Source of the DNA: Fibrobacter sp. UWB15
GTDB taxonomy: Bacteria; Fibrobacterota; Fibrobacteria; Fibrobacterales; Fibrobacteraceae
Reading direction: 5' to 3'
DNA length: 64,000 nt
NCBI RefSeq assembly: GCF_900177705.1
Contig: NZ_FXBA01000009.1
Span: forward strand, 1-64,000
The first letter of the stretch is position 1; each line of letters starts with the position of its first letter. This document shows positions 51,225 through 58,306 of the stretch, in pieces. A program made the position numbers and the translations under genes. The notes beneath the pieces are model-generated. The model did not search any database. It saw only the letters and a program-made list of their open reading frames with translations, and was not told where the DNA came from.

Positions 51225-51253
51225 AATATATCAAAACAATTGCAAAGGGTCAA
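51225..51253 (-). promoter_or_regulatory. Promoter TTGACC-N17-TATATT for the minus-strand envelope genes
   Basis: TTGACC (51253-51248) and TATATT (51230-51225) are 17 nt apart, a sigma-70-like promoter that also fits TAnnTTTA. Transcription would begin near 51218, directly before the hairpin. Confidence 0.5.
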
Positions 51254-51297
51254 GGTTTTATTTTAGTTATAATGAAAACCTATGTGTCGCTCTGCTG

Positions 51298-52515
51298 TTA
51301 TTGATCGCTTGAATCGGCTTCTTTCGCCTTGAATTTAATCACCCAGATTTCGGAGTCGCTCCCTAGGCGCACAGGCGGGCCCCAGCAATCGAAGCCGGAA
51401 CTCACGAGCCAGAGCACGCCGCTGAGTGCGCCCTTGCCATAGGCGATTTTCCACACGAAGTCGATAAGAAAGGTGACCGGGAAGAATTGGCCGTTATGCG
51501 TGTGGCCCGAAAGCGCGAAGTCCGGGAGTCTGCCGGCATGCGTTTTTTCGATTCCCTTGGGCTGGTGGTCCAAGAGAATCCACGGGCGGTAAAGCGGAAT
51601 CGTGTCGTAAGTAATTGCAGGGGCGGCGGCAACTGTCCTTGTAGAATCTGCGAGCGAGTCCGTAGAATCTTTTACGTGTTCCACGATCTTTATAGAATCG
51701 GGAATGAGTTCGCTAAGCGGCTTGCGTTCGGTGTCCCTGCTGCGGGCAACCGTAAAGTCGGTGCGGCCCGTAAAGCAGACATTGCCGAGGCATGCGGTAG
51801 AATCGTCGAGCACCACGAAGCCTACCTTGCGCATCCATTCTTCGGGGCTGTTGTCCGAGTTCGCCATGAACGCTTCGTGATTTCCGTTGATGGCAACTGC
51901 CGCCACTTTCGCTCCGGCGGTCAGTTTTTTGAACAAACTATCGTAACCCGCGTGGTCCATCTTTTCGGTGGTAATATCTGCGAGGTCACCGCCGAATAAC
52001 AAGTAGTCGGGCTTAATAGAATCGACCTGTGCAATAAAGCGTTCAAGCTTTTGGGCTTTGAACAGCGGGTCTACGTGAATGTCGCTAAAGAATATCGCGG
52101 TGAAGTTTTCGGTATACTGGCTCGGCAAATCGATAGTGAGCAAGTTCGTTTTGTAATCGTCATTGTGCTGCATGCCGTAGCCGATGAATATGAACGTGAA
52201 TGCGCATGTGATTCCGAGCAGGTAGCGGCTTACGCGGCGTACCAGGTGGCGGCTCAAGTGATGCGGTTGCGTAAAGTAGTAACCGATTCTGTAGAGCGTC
52301 CAGGGAATGTAAAGAATTAGAGAGTTCGGGAGCCAAACCGCAAAAAAGGTGACAATCAAACTTCCGATAAGCGTAGAGCGCAAGAACATGCCCAAAAAGA
52401 GCACGAACAGCACTGCGGCACCGATAATTTTACCCGTTTTTCCCTTGGCGACGCTGCTCACGTTAATATAAATCAGCACAAGGCCTATAAGCAGTATAAA
52501 TAGAAAGGCAATCAT
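51298..52515 (-). CDS. Membrane-anchored calcineurin-like phosphoesterase
   Basis: The 405-aa product has four or so N-terminal membrane segments (about residues 1-115) and a catalytic domain with the metallophosphoesterase motifs FFSDIHVD (about 145), GGDLAD (about 176), GNHEA (about 212), DHQP and SGHTHNGQ (about 340-347). This is the layout of YaeI/YkuE-like enzymes that act at the membrane, in some cases on lipid phosphates. A Ser/Asp-rich insertion lies between GNHEA and the final motif. No Shine-Dalgarno; a TATTATTG element lies 4 nt before the ATG. Confidence 0.85.
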   Translation of the reverse strand: MIAFLFILLIGLVLIYINVSSVAKGKTGKIIGAAVLFVLFLGMFLRSTLIGSLIVTFFAVWLPNSLILYIPWTLYRIGYYFTQPHHLSRHLVRRVSRYLLGITCAFTFIFIGYGMQHNDDYKTNLLTIDLPSQYTENFTAIFFSDIHVDPLFKAQKLERFIAQVDSIKPDYLLFGGDLADITTEKMDHAGYDSLFKKLTAGAKVAAVAINGNHEAFMANSDNSPEEWMRKVGFVVLDDSTACLGNVCFTGRTDFTVARSRDTERKPLSELIPDSIKIVEHVKDSTDSLADSTRTVAAAPAITYDTIPLYRPWILLDHQPKGIEKTHAGRLPDFALSGHTHNGQFFPVTFLIDFVWKIAYGKGALSGVLWLVSSGFDCWGPPVRLGSDSEIWVIKFKAKEADSSDQ

Positions 52516-52519
52516 GTTT

Positions 52520-52527
52520 CAATAATA
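52520..52527 (-). promoter_or_regulatory. Promoter-like element abutting the phosphoesterase start
   Basis: On the minus strand TATTATTG (one mismatch to TAnnTTTG) is followed by AAAC and then the ATG at 52515. It shares a 50-nt divergent space with the plus-strand element at 52551. Confidence 0.3.
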
Positions 52528-52550
52528 GCAAAACTTTTTTCGAGTTTAGC

Positions 52551-52558
52551 TATATTTG
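52551..52558 (+). promoter_or_regulatory. Promoter -7 element before the nucleotidyltransferase-like gene
   Basis: TATATTTG lies 7 nt before the ATG at 52566, which has no Shine-Dalgarno. A leaderless start is predicted. Confidence 0.45.
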
Positions 52559-52565
52559 ACCCCGT

Positions 52566-52880
52566 ATGGCTTTATGTATTGAATCTGATCATTTGGAAAA
52601 GGTCCAGAGGATCTTGGCCCTCCATTTCGAGGGGCTGGAAGTTTGGGCGCATGGAGCCCGCGTGACGGGGGTGGATCTCACGCCCGATACGGAACTGGAG
52701 TTGGTGGTTATTTCAGACAGTCCCCTTTCTTTCGAGGCGATGACCGCCGTCGAAAAGGCTTTTGTCGATAGCGGACTCCCGTTCCGGGTCGATGTCATGG
52801 ACTGGGCTAAGCTCCCCGAATCTCTCCAAAAACAAATCAAGAAAGAACACGACGTGGTTCAAGCCGCTGCGGAATCCTAG
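52566..52880 (+). CDS. Degenerate minimal nucleotidyltransferase-like protein
   Basis: The 104-aa product has the segment order of minimal nucleotidyltransferases: VWAHGARVTGVDLTPDTELE takes the place of GSRARG-x-DSDIDL, and the C-terminal FRVDVMDWAKLPESLQKQI is typical of the family. But the GS is GA and the metal-binding D-x-D is E-L-E, so activity may be lost or changed. No HEPN partner gene is adjacent. It ends 1 nt before the next gene, so they are probably co-transcribed. Confidence 0.65.
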   Translation: MALCIESDHLEKVQRILALHFEGLEVWAHGARVTGVDLTPDTELELVVISDSPLSFEAMTAVEKAFVDSGLPFRVDVMDWAKLPESLQKQIKKEHDVVQAAAES

Positions 52881-52881
52881 T

Positions 52882-54675
52882 ATGAAACGTCTTTTACCCT
52901 TTGCTTTGGTGGCAATGCTTGCCGCTTTCGCTTTTGCCCAGGACGAAATTCGTGAGGCAAAGAACTTAATCCAGAACGGCCAGTGCGCCGAGGCGATTGC
53001 CCCGCTCCAGAAGGTCTACAAGTCCAGCTTCCGCAAATCCTCGGGCGAAAAGGCCGCCGTGATGCTCACGGAATGCTACTTGCGCGAACACAAGCGCGAC
53101 GAAGCCTTGAAGCTTTCTTCCCGATTCCTGGAATACTACGTGAACACGATTTACCGCGAACGCATGGAACTGGCTAACGCGATCGTGCTGGTCGAAAAGG
53201 GTAGCGTTTACGAAGGTGTAGAAGCCATGCTCCGCATTCTGGCCTACTCCAAGAATCCGGCTGCCCGCAGCCGCACCAAGGATGTCGCCATCCAGACGTT
53301 GGCCGCCTCTCTCTTGACCGCCGACCAGTTGCAGGCCCTTTTGGAAAAGTACCCGGTCGATAAGGACATTGTGGGCTGGATGCAGCTGCAGATCGGCCGC
53401 GAATGCCAGAATTCCAAGCGCTACAAAGCCGCCCGTTACTGGTACAAGAAGGTGATTGCAGGTGGGGTAGCCGAAAACCTCTCCAACACTGCCGAGAAGG
53501 GACTTGAATCTTTGGAAGACCGCGGCGCCGGTATGCCGACGGTCTTGGTGCTCGCCCCCCTTTCGGGCGACTATGCCGAATTTGGCGCGGCGGCTATCCA
53601 GGGCGTGATTCTCGCCCAAGAAAAAGCCGGACTCAAGGGCAAGGTGAACCTGCGCGTGGCCGATACCCGTGCTGACGCCGCCCAGGCGCTTTTGCGTACG
53701 CAGCAGGCCATTAACCAGGATAGCATTGTGGCTGTTATCGGCCCCATTATGAGTGCCCCGGCTGCGACCGTTGCCGCCTGGCTTGGCAGTAACTTCCAGC
53801 ACATCCCGATGCTCACCCCGACAGCAACCGACGACGGCATTGCGAAGATGGGCCCGAACATTTTCCAGGTGAACATCACCATGGATAACCTGGCAAAGAG
53901 CATCGCCGACTTCGCTACCAAGTGCCTGAACATCCGCGAATACGCCATCTTAAGCCCGCTCGGTGGCTATGGCGCCTCGATGTCGCAGAGCTTTACCACC
54001 GCCGTCGAACGTCGCGGCGGCTCCGTGATTGCCTTCCGTAACTATGAAGAAGGCCGCCCCGACTACAAGACCGAATTCAGCCTGCTTCGCGACGTGCGAT
54101 TCAAGCAGTTGAACCGCCGCCAGAACATTGCCCGCGGTGCCTCCGATCTCGACGCCGTGAACGCCAAGGAACGCCGCTTCTACATGCAGGATTCTACGTT
54201 CAACATTCCGGGCATCTTCATTCCGGCAACGAACCCGGGCGATGCCGGCCTCATGGCGGGCCAGGTGGCCTTTAACAAGATTTCGGGAACGTTGCTGGGT
54301 GCTTCCGGCTGGTACGGCCGCGAACTTTTGATCCAGGGCAAGCGCCAGGTCGACAGTTCTTACTTTAGCGTGCCTGCCATGGACATGGGCGGCAACAACG
54401 ACGGCCTCAAGAAATTCGTGAGCGACTTCAAGGAACGCTGGGGTGCAGAACCCGGCGAAGACCGAGTCAGCGGACTCAGCTACGACGCCGCCAACATCGT
54501 GTTCAACTCCATGGCCAAGAACCCGAACAGCCTCACGAACCTGATTAACTACACTGCGAATTTCCAGGGCGTGTACGGCGAAATCAAGTTCAAGCGCGGC
54601 ATGAACATGAACACCAAGATCGTGACCGTGAACAAGGGCAAGTTCGAAACCGTCGAAGGCTGCCCGGCGAAATAG
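52882..54675 (+). CDS. Periplasmic-binding-fold protein, LpoA-like or amino-acid-ABC-like
   Basis: The 597-aa product has a signal peptide (about 1-20, AFA-Q) and an N-terminal helical TPR-like region (about 25-215; AKNLIQNGQCAEAIAPLQKV). A periplasmic-binding type 1 domain follows from TVLVLAPLSGDYAEFGAAAI (about 220) to the end. TPR plus this fold is the layout of LpoA, the activator of a peptidoglycan synthase. LivK-like transport is the alternative, but no permease or ATPase gene is near. The start MKRLLPFALVAM at 52882 was chosen over a longer reading inside the previous gene. A strong terminator follows. Confidence 0.7.
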   Translation: MKRLLPFALVAMLAAFAFAQDEIREAKNLIQNGQCAEAIAPLQKVYKSSFRKSSGEKAAVMLTECYLREHKRDEALKLSSRFLEYYVNTIYRERMELANAIVLVEKGSVYEGVEAMLRILAYSKNPAARSRTKDVAIQTLAASLLTADQLQALLEKYPVDKDIVGWMQLQIGRECQNSKRYKAARYWYKKVIAGGVAENLSNTAEKGLESLEDRGAGMPTVLVLAPLSGDYAEFGAAAIQGVILAQEKAGLKGKVNLRVADTRADAAQALLRTQQAINQDSIVAVIGPIMSAPAATVAAWLGSNFQHIPMLTPTATDDGIAKMGPNIFQVNITMDNLAKSIADFATKCLNIREYAILSPLGGYGASMSQSFTTAVERRGGSVIAFRNYEEGRPDYKTEFSLLRDVRFKQLNRRQNIARGASDLDAVNAKERRFYMQDSTFNIPGIFIPATNPGDAGLMAGQVAFNKISGTLLGASGWYGRELLIQGKRQVDSSYFSVPAMDMGGNNDGLKKFVSDFKERWGAEPGEDRVSGLSYDAANIVFNSMAKNPNSLTNLINYTANFQGVYGEIKFKRGMNMNTKIVTVNKGKFETVEGCPAK

Positions 54676-54718
54676 AGCTTAGTTGGTAGAGCTTAGAACT
54701 TAGAATAGATATCAAAAA

Positions 54719-54751
54719 ATTCCCGCAGCGGCGAGCTGCGGGAATTTTTTT
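54719..54751 (+). terminator. Strong Rho-independent terminator
   Basis: ATTCCCGCAGC and GCTGCGGGAAT form an 11-bp perfect stem around GGCGA, followed by T6. It ends the transcript of the LpoA-like gene and also faces the end of the convergent small gene at 54773. Confidence 0.95.
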
Positions 54752-54772
54752 GTTTCTAGGAGGGAGAGAAAT

Positions 54773-54988
54773 TCAGTCGTCTTCGCAGGTGGGGCAGAGC
54801 GATGCCGCCACGTAGTCCGGGGAGTCCCCGTTGCGGTAATAGGCATGCAGGCTGTCGTCGTCCAGGAGGTCGTCCAGGTTCCCGCCGCCGGCAGCGTCGA
54901 GTTCTTCCTTGACGCGGGCCTTGAATGCCATGAAGCCGGAGTGGATCATGTAGAATGACAATGCAGATGTTTTATGGAAAAGTTTCAT
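54773..54988 (-). CDS. Small acidic protein with C-terminal CPTC
   Basis: The 71-aa product has a basic N-terminus with a Met/Phe-rich stretch (KLFHKTSALSFYMIHSGFMA), a central Gly/Asp/Leu-rich stretch (GGGNLDDLLDDDSLHAYY) and the tail LCPTCEDD. GGAGGT lies 4 nt before the ATG, which supports a real gene. No family recognised. The CxxC near the C-terminus could bind a metal or be redox-active. Confidence 0.5.
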   Translation of the reverse strand: MKLFHKTSALSFYMIHSGFMAFKARVKEELDAAGGGNLDDLLDDDSLHAYYRNGDSPDYVAASLCPTCEDD

Positions 54989-55398
54989 AAGACCTCCGTC
55001 GCGTGTTACTTACATGTTGATAAGTTGTTGACCTCCTATACCAGTTATAGATAATTTTGGGTGACTAGGCAATACTAAAAATTCATGTAAGGTTTAAGAA
55101 ACAATTCCGTATTTTTGGGGAATTTTGCGAAATTTTGGCATATTTGTCCAAAATGGCATTTGCTAAATTGTTGCCTGTCAACGCGTTAGAATGCGCCTTC
55201 ACACCTCGTTTGCGACCCCAGTCAAAGGCTTTCGACTATATTCCAATTTGGACTAAAAAGTAAGCAAATCGGGCCTTCTGAAACTGTCCAAACGGAGCCA
55301 TTTTTTGTGGATAAATAGTGAATTCGTGATTTTTGTCCATAGTTTATCAACAGTTTTTAGGGGTTTCACGGGTTGTCATATTTTCTAAATTTGCATTA
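54989..55398. other. A+T-rich intergenic region with DnaA-box-like sites
   Basis: There is no convincing gene in these 410 bases. They hold TGTTGATAA (55015-55023), TGTGGATAA (55306-55314, a perfect DnaA box read on the minus strand) and TTATCAACA (55344-55352, one mismatch to TTATCCACA), plus long runs of A and T. The right end holds the -7 element of the TPR gene. I do not see clustered iterons or replication genes, so an origin is unproven. Confidence 0.4.
55386..55393 (+). promoter_or_regulatory. Promoter -7 element before the TPR protein gene
   Basis: TAAATTTG lies 5 nt before the ATG at 55399; no Shine-Dalgarno is present. The same octamer lies 5 nt before the ATG at 27725. Confidence 0.45.
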
Positions 55399-56334
55399 AT
55401 GCGATTCTTGAAGACGATCTTTTTTGCTTTGGCTACTGTTTGTGTTGCCGGCGAACCTCTTACGCTTTCGCTCCCCAAGGAGCAAGCCGAACTTTGGTCC
55501 AGAGCGACTTCTGCCACCATGGCGTTGCGCTATGGCGAGGCTTTTGAACTGTCCAAGCAGTTGCGAGCCGAAAACGAGGGTGTCGGCTGCGTGCTCGAAA
55601 ACGTGGTACGCATTAGCGTGTACGACGACAAGGGCGATACGACTGCACTCATAAAGGCGGGCAAGTACCTGGAAAGCTGCAAGACCGGTGGACTTTGGGA
55701 TGCATTGCGCCGTTTTGAAATCGGTTACGTACAGGGCGAGACGGGGCATTCGGTCAAGGGGGCCATGACGACGCGTTCTGCGGCTAAGGCATTCGAAGAC
55801 TCCAAGGAACTCGAGGCCCGTGCCTTTTTTGCCATTTACGCCTACTACATCGACAAGAGTTTTAGCTGGGTGCCCTTCAAGTCGGACAACCGCGAACTTT
55901 ACTTGGCCACTCTCGATAGCGCCTCGCAAAAGTCCGAACGATTCTGGCCGCTGTTCTTGACGCCGCTCATCTGGATGCATTACGACAAGGAAGACTTTGC
56001 GACAGGCTTGAAACTTGCCGAACGCGGTCTCAAGCGCGCGCCGAATCACCCGGTCCTGCTGCAGATCAAGGCCGACATGCTCTACCGCCTGAAGCGCTAT
56101 GGCGAAGCGGCCGACATTTATGAAAAGAGTGCTGCCGATTACTTGAAGCGTACGGGCAAAAGTATCCGTTACTGGTGCTCGGCGCTGAACCTGATCCGTA
56201 TCTACAGCGACAAGGGCGACAAGGCTAAAGCGGAACAGTGGCGCAAGACTTTAGACGATCCGAAGTACAACGAACTCAAGGCCTGGATGCCGGGTTCGCT
56301 GATGGATGACTTGAAGAATCGAAAGCTTCTTTAA
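55399..56334 (+). CDS. Secreted TPR-repeat protein
   Basis: The 311-aa product has a signal peptide (about 1-18, CVA-GE). The helical repeats are clearest near the C-terminus (FATGLKLAERGLKRAPNHPV, then YRLKRYGEAADIYEKSAADY). The start at 55399 is chosen because the signal peptide begins there and a -7 element lies 5 nt upstream; a longer reading from 55333 spoils the signal. It probably forms protein-protein contacts in the periplasm. Confidence 0.7.
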   Translation: MRFLKTIFFALATVCVAGEPLTLSLPKEQAELWSRATSATMALRYGEAFELSKQLRAENEGVGCVLENVVRISVYDDKGDTTALIKAGKYLESCKTGGLWDALRRFEIGYVQGETGHSVKGAMTTRSAAKAFEDSKELEARAFFAIYAYYIDKSFSWVPFKSDNRELYLATLDSASQKSERFWPLFLTPLIWMHYDKEDFATGLKLAERGLKRAPNHPVLLQIKADMLYRLKRYGEAADIYEKSAADYLKRTGKSIRYWCSALNLIRIYSDKGDKAKAEQWRKTLDDPKYNELKAWMPGSLMDDLKNRKLL

Positions 56335-56401
56335 GTGTGTCGAAAGTGTCTGATAGTTTGTATAGAAAATTTAACATCTGAAAACGGTATTCAGTACCCC
56401 G

Positions 56402-56434
56402 AAAAAAGCGTGTTAATAAAGAGGCACGTTTTTT
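56402..56434 (+). terminator. Hairpin with T-run directly before the NYN gene ribosome-binding site
   Basis: AAAAAA plus CGTG pairs with CACG plus TTTTTT, with one bulged G, around TTAATAAAGAGG. GGAGGT begins 4-5 nt after the T run and the ATG is at 56447. It can terminate the TPR gene transcript, but any promoter for the NYN gene would then have to lie upstream of it, so attenuation is possible. Confidence 0.6.
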
Positions 56435-56446
56435 GATGGAGGTATT

Positions 56447-57145
56447 ATGCCGAGACCGCTCCGTATAGGATTTTTCCTAGATGGTTATACACTCAAGAAG
56501 GTGAATGACTACTACCGCAACGTTCACCGGTTTCATTCTAGCCTGGATTTCAGGAGCCTTAGGCTCTGGGTTGAGATGCAGGCAATCCGCTACTTTGAAG
56601 GGGACCGTTACCGCAAACTGGAAATGGAATCCCATTACTATCACCCGTATCGCGATCCGCATGTGTATGCCCGTAACTGCGAGGGCGTGTTCAGGCTGGA
56701 ACAGACCCTTATGGAATGCGGCTACAGCGTGCATTTCAACAACCCCGCAGAAACGAGTTGCGTGGGGCCGAACTTGTCGTTGATGGAAGATGCCTTGCTG
56801 ATGGCCATGTACCGCAAGCTGGATGCGGTAGTGCTTTTAAGTACGCAGGGTGAGTATGCGCCGCTTCCGGACAGGCTCCGGCTCATGGGAGTGCCTACGC
56901 TGGTGCTGGGTTGGGATTTTGTCTATCCCAAGGCGAAGTACAAGGTCCGCTGGAAAACGGATTCGTGTTTGCGGCGGACTTGCGCCCATTACGTGGCGAT
57001 GGAAAAAATCGTGGACAGCGATCCTAACGGGGGAGCCCCTCGCGGATTTTTCTTTCAGTGCGAACACCCTTTTGACAAAGGACGTAATCCTCGACCAAAG
57101 GTGGCGGTGGGGCGTAATCCTCAAGCGCCTCACCGCCTTAATTAA
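56447..57145 (+). CDS. NYN-domain (PIN-like) protein with probable frameshift
   Basis: The 232-aa product matches the LabA/DUF88 NYN fold: RIGFFLDGYTLKKVNDYY at the start (FxDGxN-type acidic site), a central acidic stretch (GPNLSLMEDALLMAMYRKLD) and DAVVLLSTQGEYAPLPDRL (S-x-DxD/E-type). Such proteins are usually RNases or RNA-binding proteins. After about residue 196 the frame turns Pro/Arg-rich and ends, while the +1 frame continues to 57194 with a natural helical tail (VILKRLTALIKAKKLSG, FYDRAKLPL). A one-base gain in the G5 run at 57029-57033 would explain this. GGAGGT lies before the start. Confidence 0.7.
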   Translation: MPRPLRIGFFLDGYTLKKVNDYYRNVHRFHSSLDFRSLRLWVEMQAIRYFEGDRYRKLEMESHYYHPYRDPHVYARNCEGVFRLEQTLMECGYSVHFNNPAETSCVGPNLSLMEDALLMAMYRKLDAVVLLSTQGEYAPLPDRLRLMGVPTLVLGWDFVYPKAKYKVRWKTDSCLRRTCAHYVAMEKIVDSDPNGGAPRGFFFQCEHPFDKGRNPRPKVAVGRNPQAPHRLN

Positions 57146-57196
57146 AGCGAAAAAGTTGAGCGGCTTTTACGATAGAGCCAAATTGCCTTTGTGAGT

Positions 57197-57224
57197 AACA
57201 AAGCCCCTGTTATTAAACAGGGGC
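57197..57224 (-). terminator. Terminator of the outer-membrane protein gene
   Basis: GCCCCTGT and ACAGGGGC form an 8-bp stem around six bases, and on the minus strand it is followed by TTTGTT. It lies 57 nt after the stop of the 57281 gene. Confidence 0.6.
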
Positions 57225-57280
57225 GGTTACGAGAGCGAGCGCTCTGGGTACGTACTTAGTACGATTGGGCGCGAGCGGCC

Positions 57281-58189
57281 TTATAATTTATCTGCCTGTT
57301 TCTTTTCCCAGCGGGAGAGGAAGTACCAGGTGGCGCGGATACCGAGGAAGTAGGTATCGCCGACGTTGTCGGTGTGGTGCGTCTTGCTTGCGCCGTAGTT
57401 GATGTTGAACTCTTCGTGGTTCATGTCGTTGTAACGGACGAAACGGTAACCGAGGTAACCGCCCAAAGCCAGGCGGCCCAGTTCGATGCGCAGTTCAAGT
57501 TCGGAATTAATGGTGGAAGCGAACGTGCTGTAGAAGCGGTCGCGCAAGATCTGAACATTTTCTTCGTTACCCAGTTCGTAGTATTCGAAGTTAGAGGCGA
57601 AGTGCATGTTCATGAGGCTGAAACCGAAACCGACAGAAGGAATCAGGTTAATCGGAGCATTTTCGCCAAAGAGCTTCCACCCGAACATCCAGTCGGCACC
57701 GTAGGTGAACCATTCCACGTCGTAAAGCGGGAATGTGGTGGTGGAGACGGGGGTTCCGTCATAACCGCTGACGCTGTAGGAAGAAGCTTTACGCTTGGAA
57801 ACCTGTGTCGGCATGAAGTTGAAGTCGATCCAGGTAAGGAACTGCTTATACTGGGCGCCGACATTCACATGGAGGCCGAAGTAATAGTCGTCGAATTTCT
57901 TGTAGTTGCCGATATTTCCTCTGGCCCACTGGTCCACCGTATCGACGCTGGTGCCGTCTTCGTTGGGAACGACGGTTTTGACGCTATGGGCACCGTTGTA
58001 AAGCGCTACGGTATTCACGTAGCGCTGGTATTCATTGCGCATGCCGCGGTAGTCGGCGCCAATAGAAATGAACCCACGGACGTGGTCCTTTTCGTAAAAA
58101 CCTTCTTCTTCGTCAGCGAAAGTGCCGGTGGCGAAGGTGAGCAAGCTGAGAGCGACAATGCTCAAAAAAGAGGCTATCTTTGTTTTCAT
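57281..58189 (-). CDS. Outer-membrane beta-barrel-like protein
   Basis: The 302-aa product starts MKTKIASFLSIVALSLLTFA (signal peptide, cleavage near FA-DEEE). It then has alternating beta pattern with many aromatic residues (GFISIGADYRGMRNEYQRYV, then LGGYLGYRFVRYND) and ends in YFLGIRATWYFLSRWEKKQ. This fits a small outer-membrane barrel, but no family is certain. I chose 58189 rather than 58261, since the signal peptide starts there. Transcribed alone. Confidence 0.6.
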   Translation of the reverse strand: MKTKIASFLSIVALSLLTFATGTFADEEEGFYEKDHVRGFISIGADYRGMRNEYQRYVNTVALYNGAHSVKTVVPNEDGTSVDTVDQWARGNIGNYKKFDDYYFGLHVNVGAQYKQFLTWIDFNFMPTQVSKRKASSYSVSGYDGTPVSTTTFPLYDVEWFTYGADWMFGWKLFGENAPINLIPSVGFGFSLMNMHFASNFEYYELGNEENVQILRDRFYSTFASTINSELELRIELGRLALGGYLGYRFVRYNDMNHEEFNINYGASKTHHTDNVGDTYFLGIRATWYFLSRWEKKQADKL

Positions 58190-58306
58190 AAAAGATTCCG
58201 TTGCTAGTATCCGGCATATAAAATACATTATGTTTTGGGTTTTTGGCATAAAAAAATTCATAAGACGTTAAAAATCAACGGTTTACGCACTTTTTGAGGC
58301 CTGAAA

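Noticed and set aside
55021-55050. A second GGAGGT upstream of the 54773 gene (minus strand) as start of a leader peptide
   Set aside because: The nearest ATG is about 15 nt away and is followed at once by a stop codon, so no peptide could be made.
54989-55398. Chromosome replication origin
   Set aside because: Only three scattered DnaA-like boxes and no dnaA, dnaN, gidA or parAB genes near. I kept it as a weak finding only.
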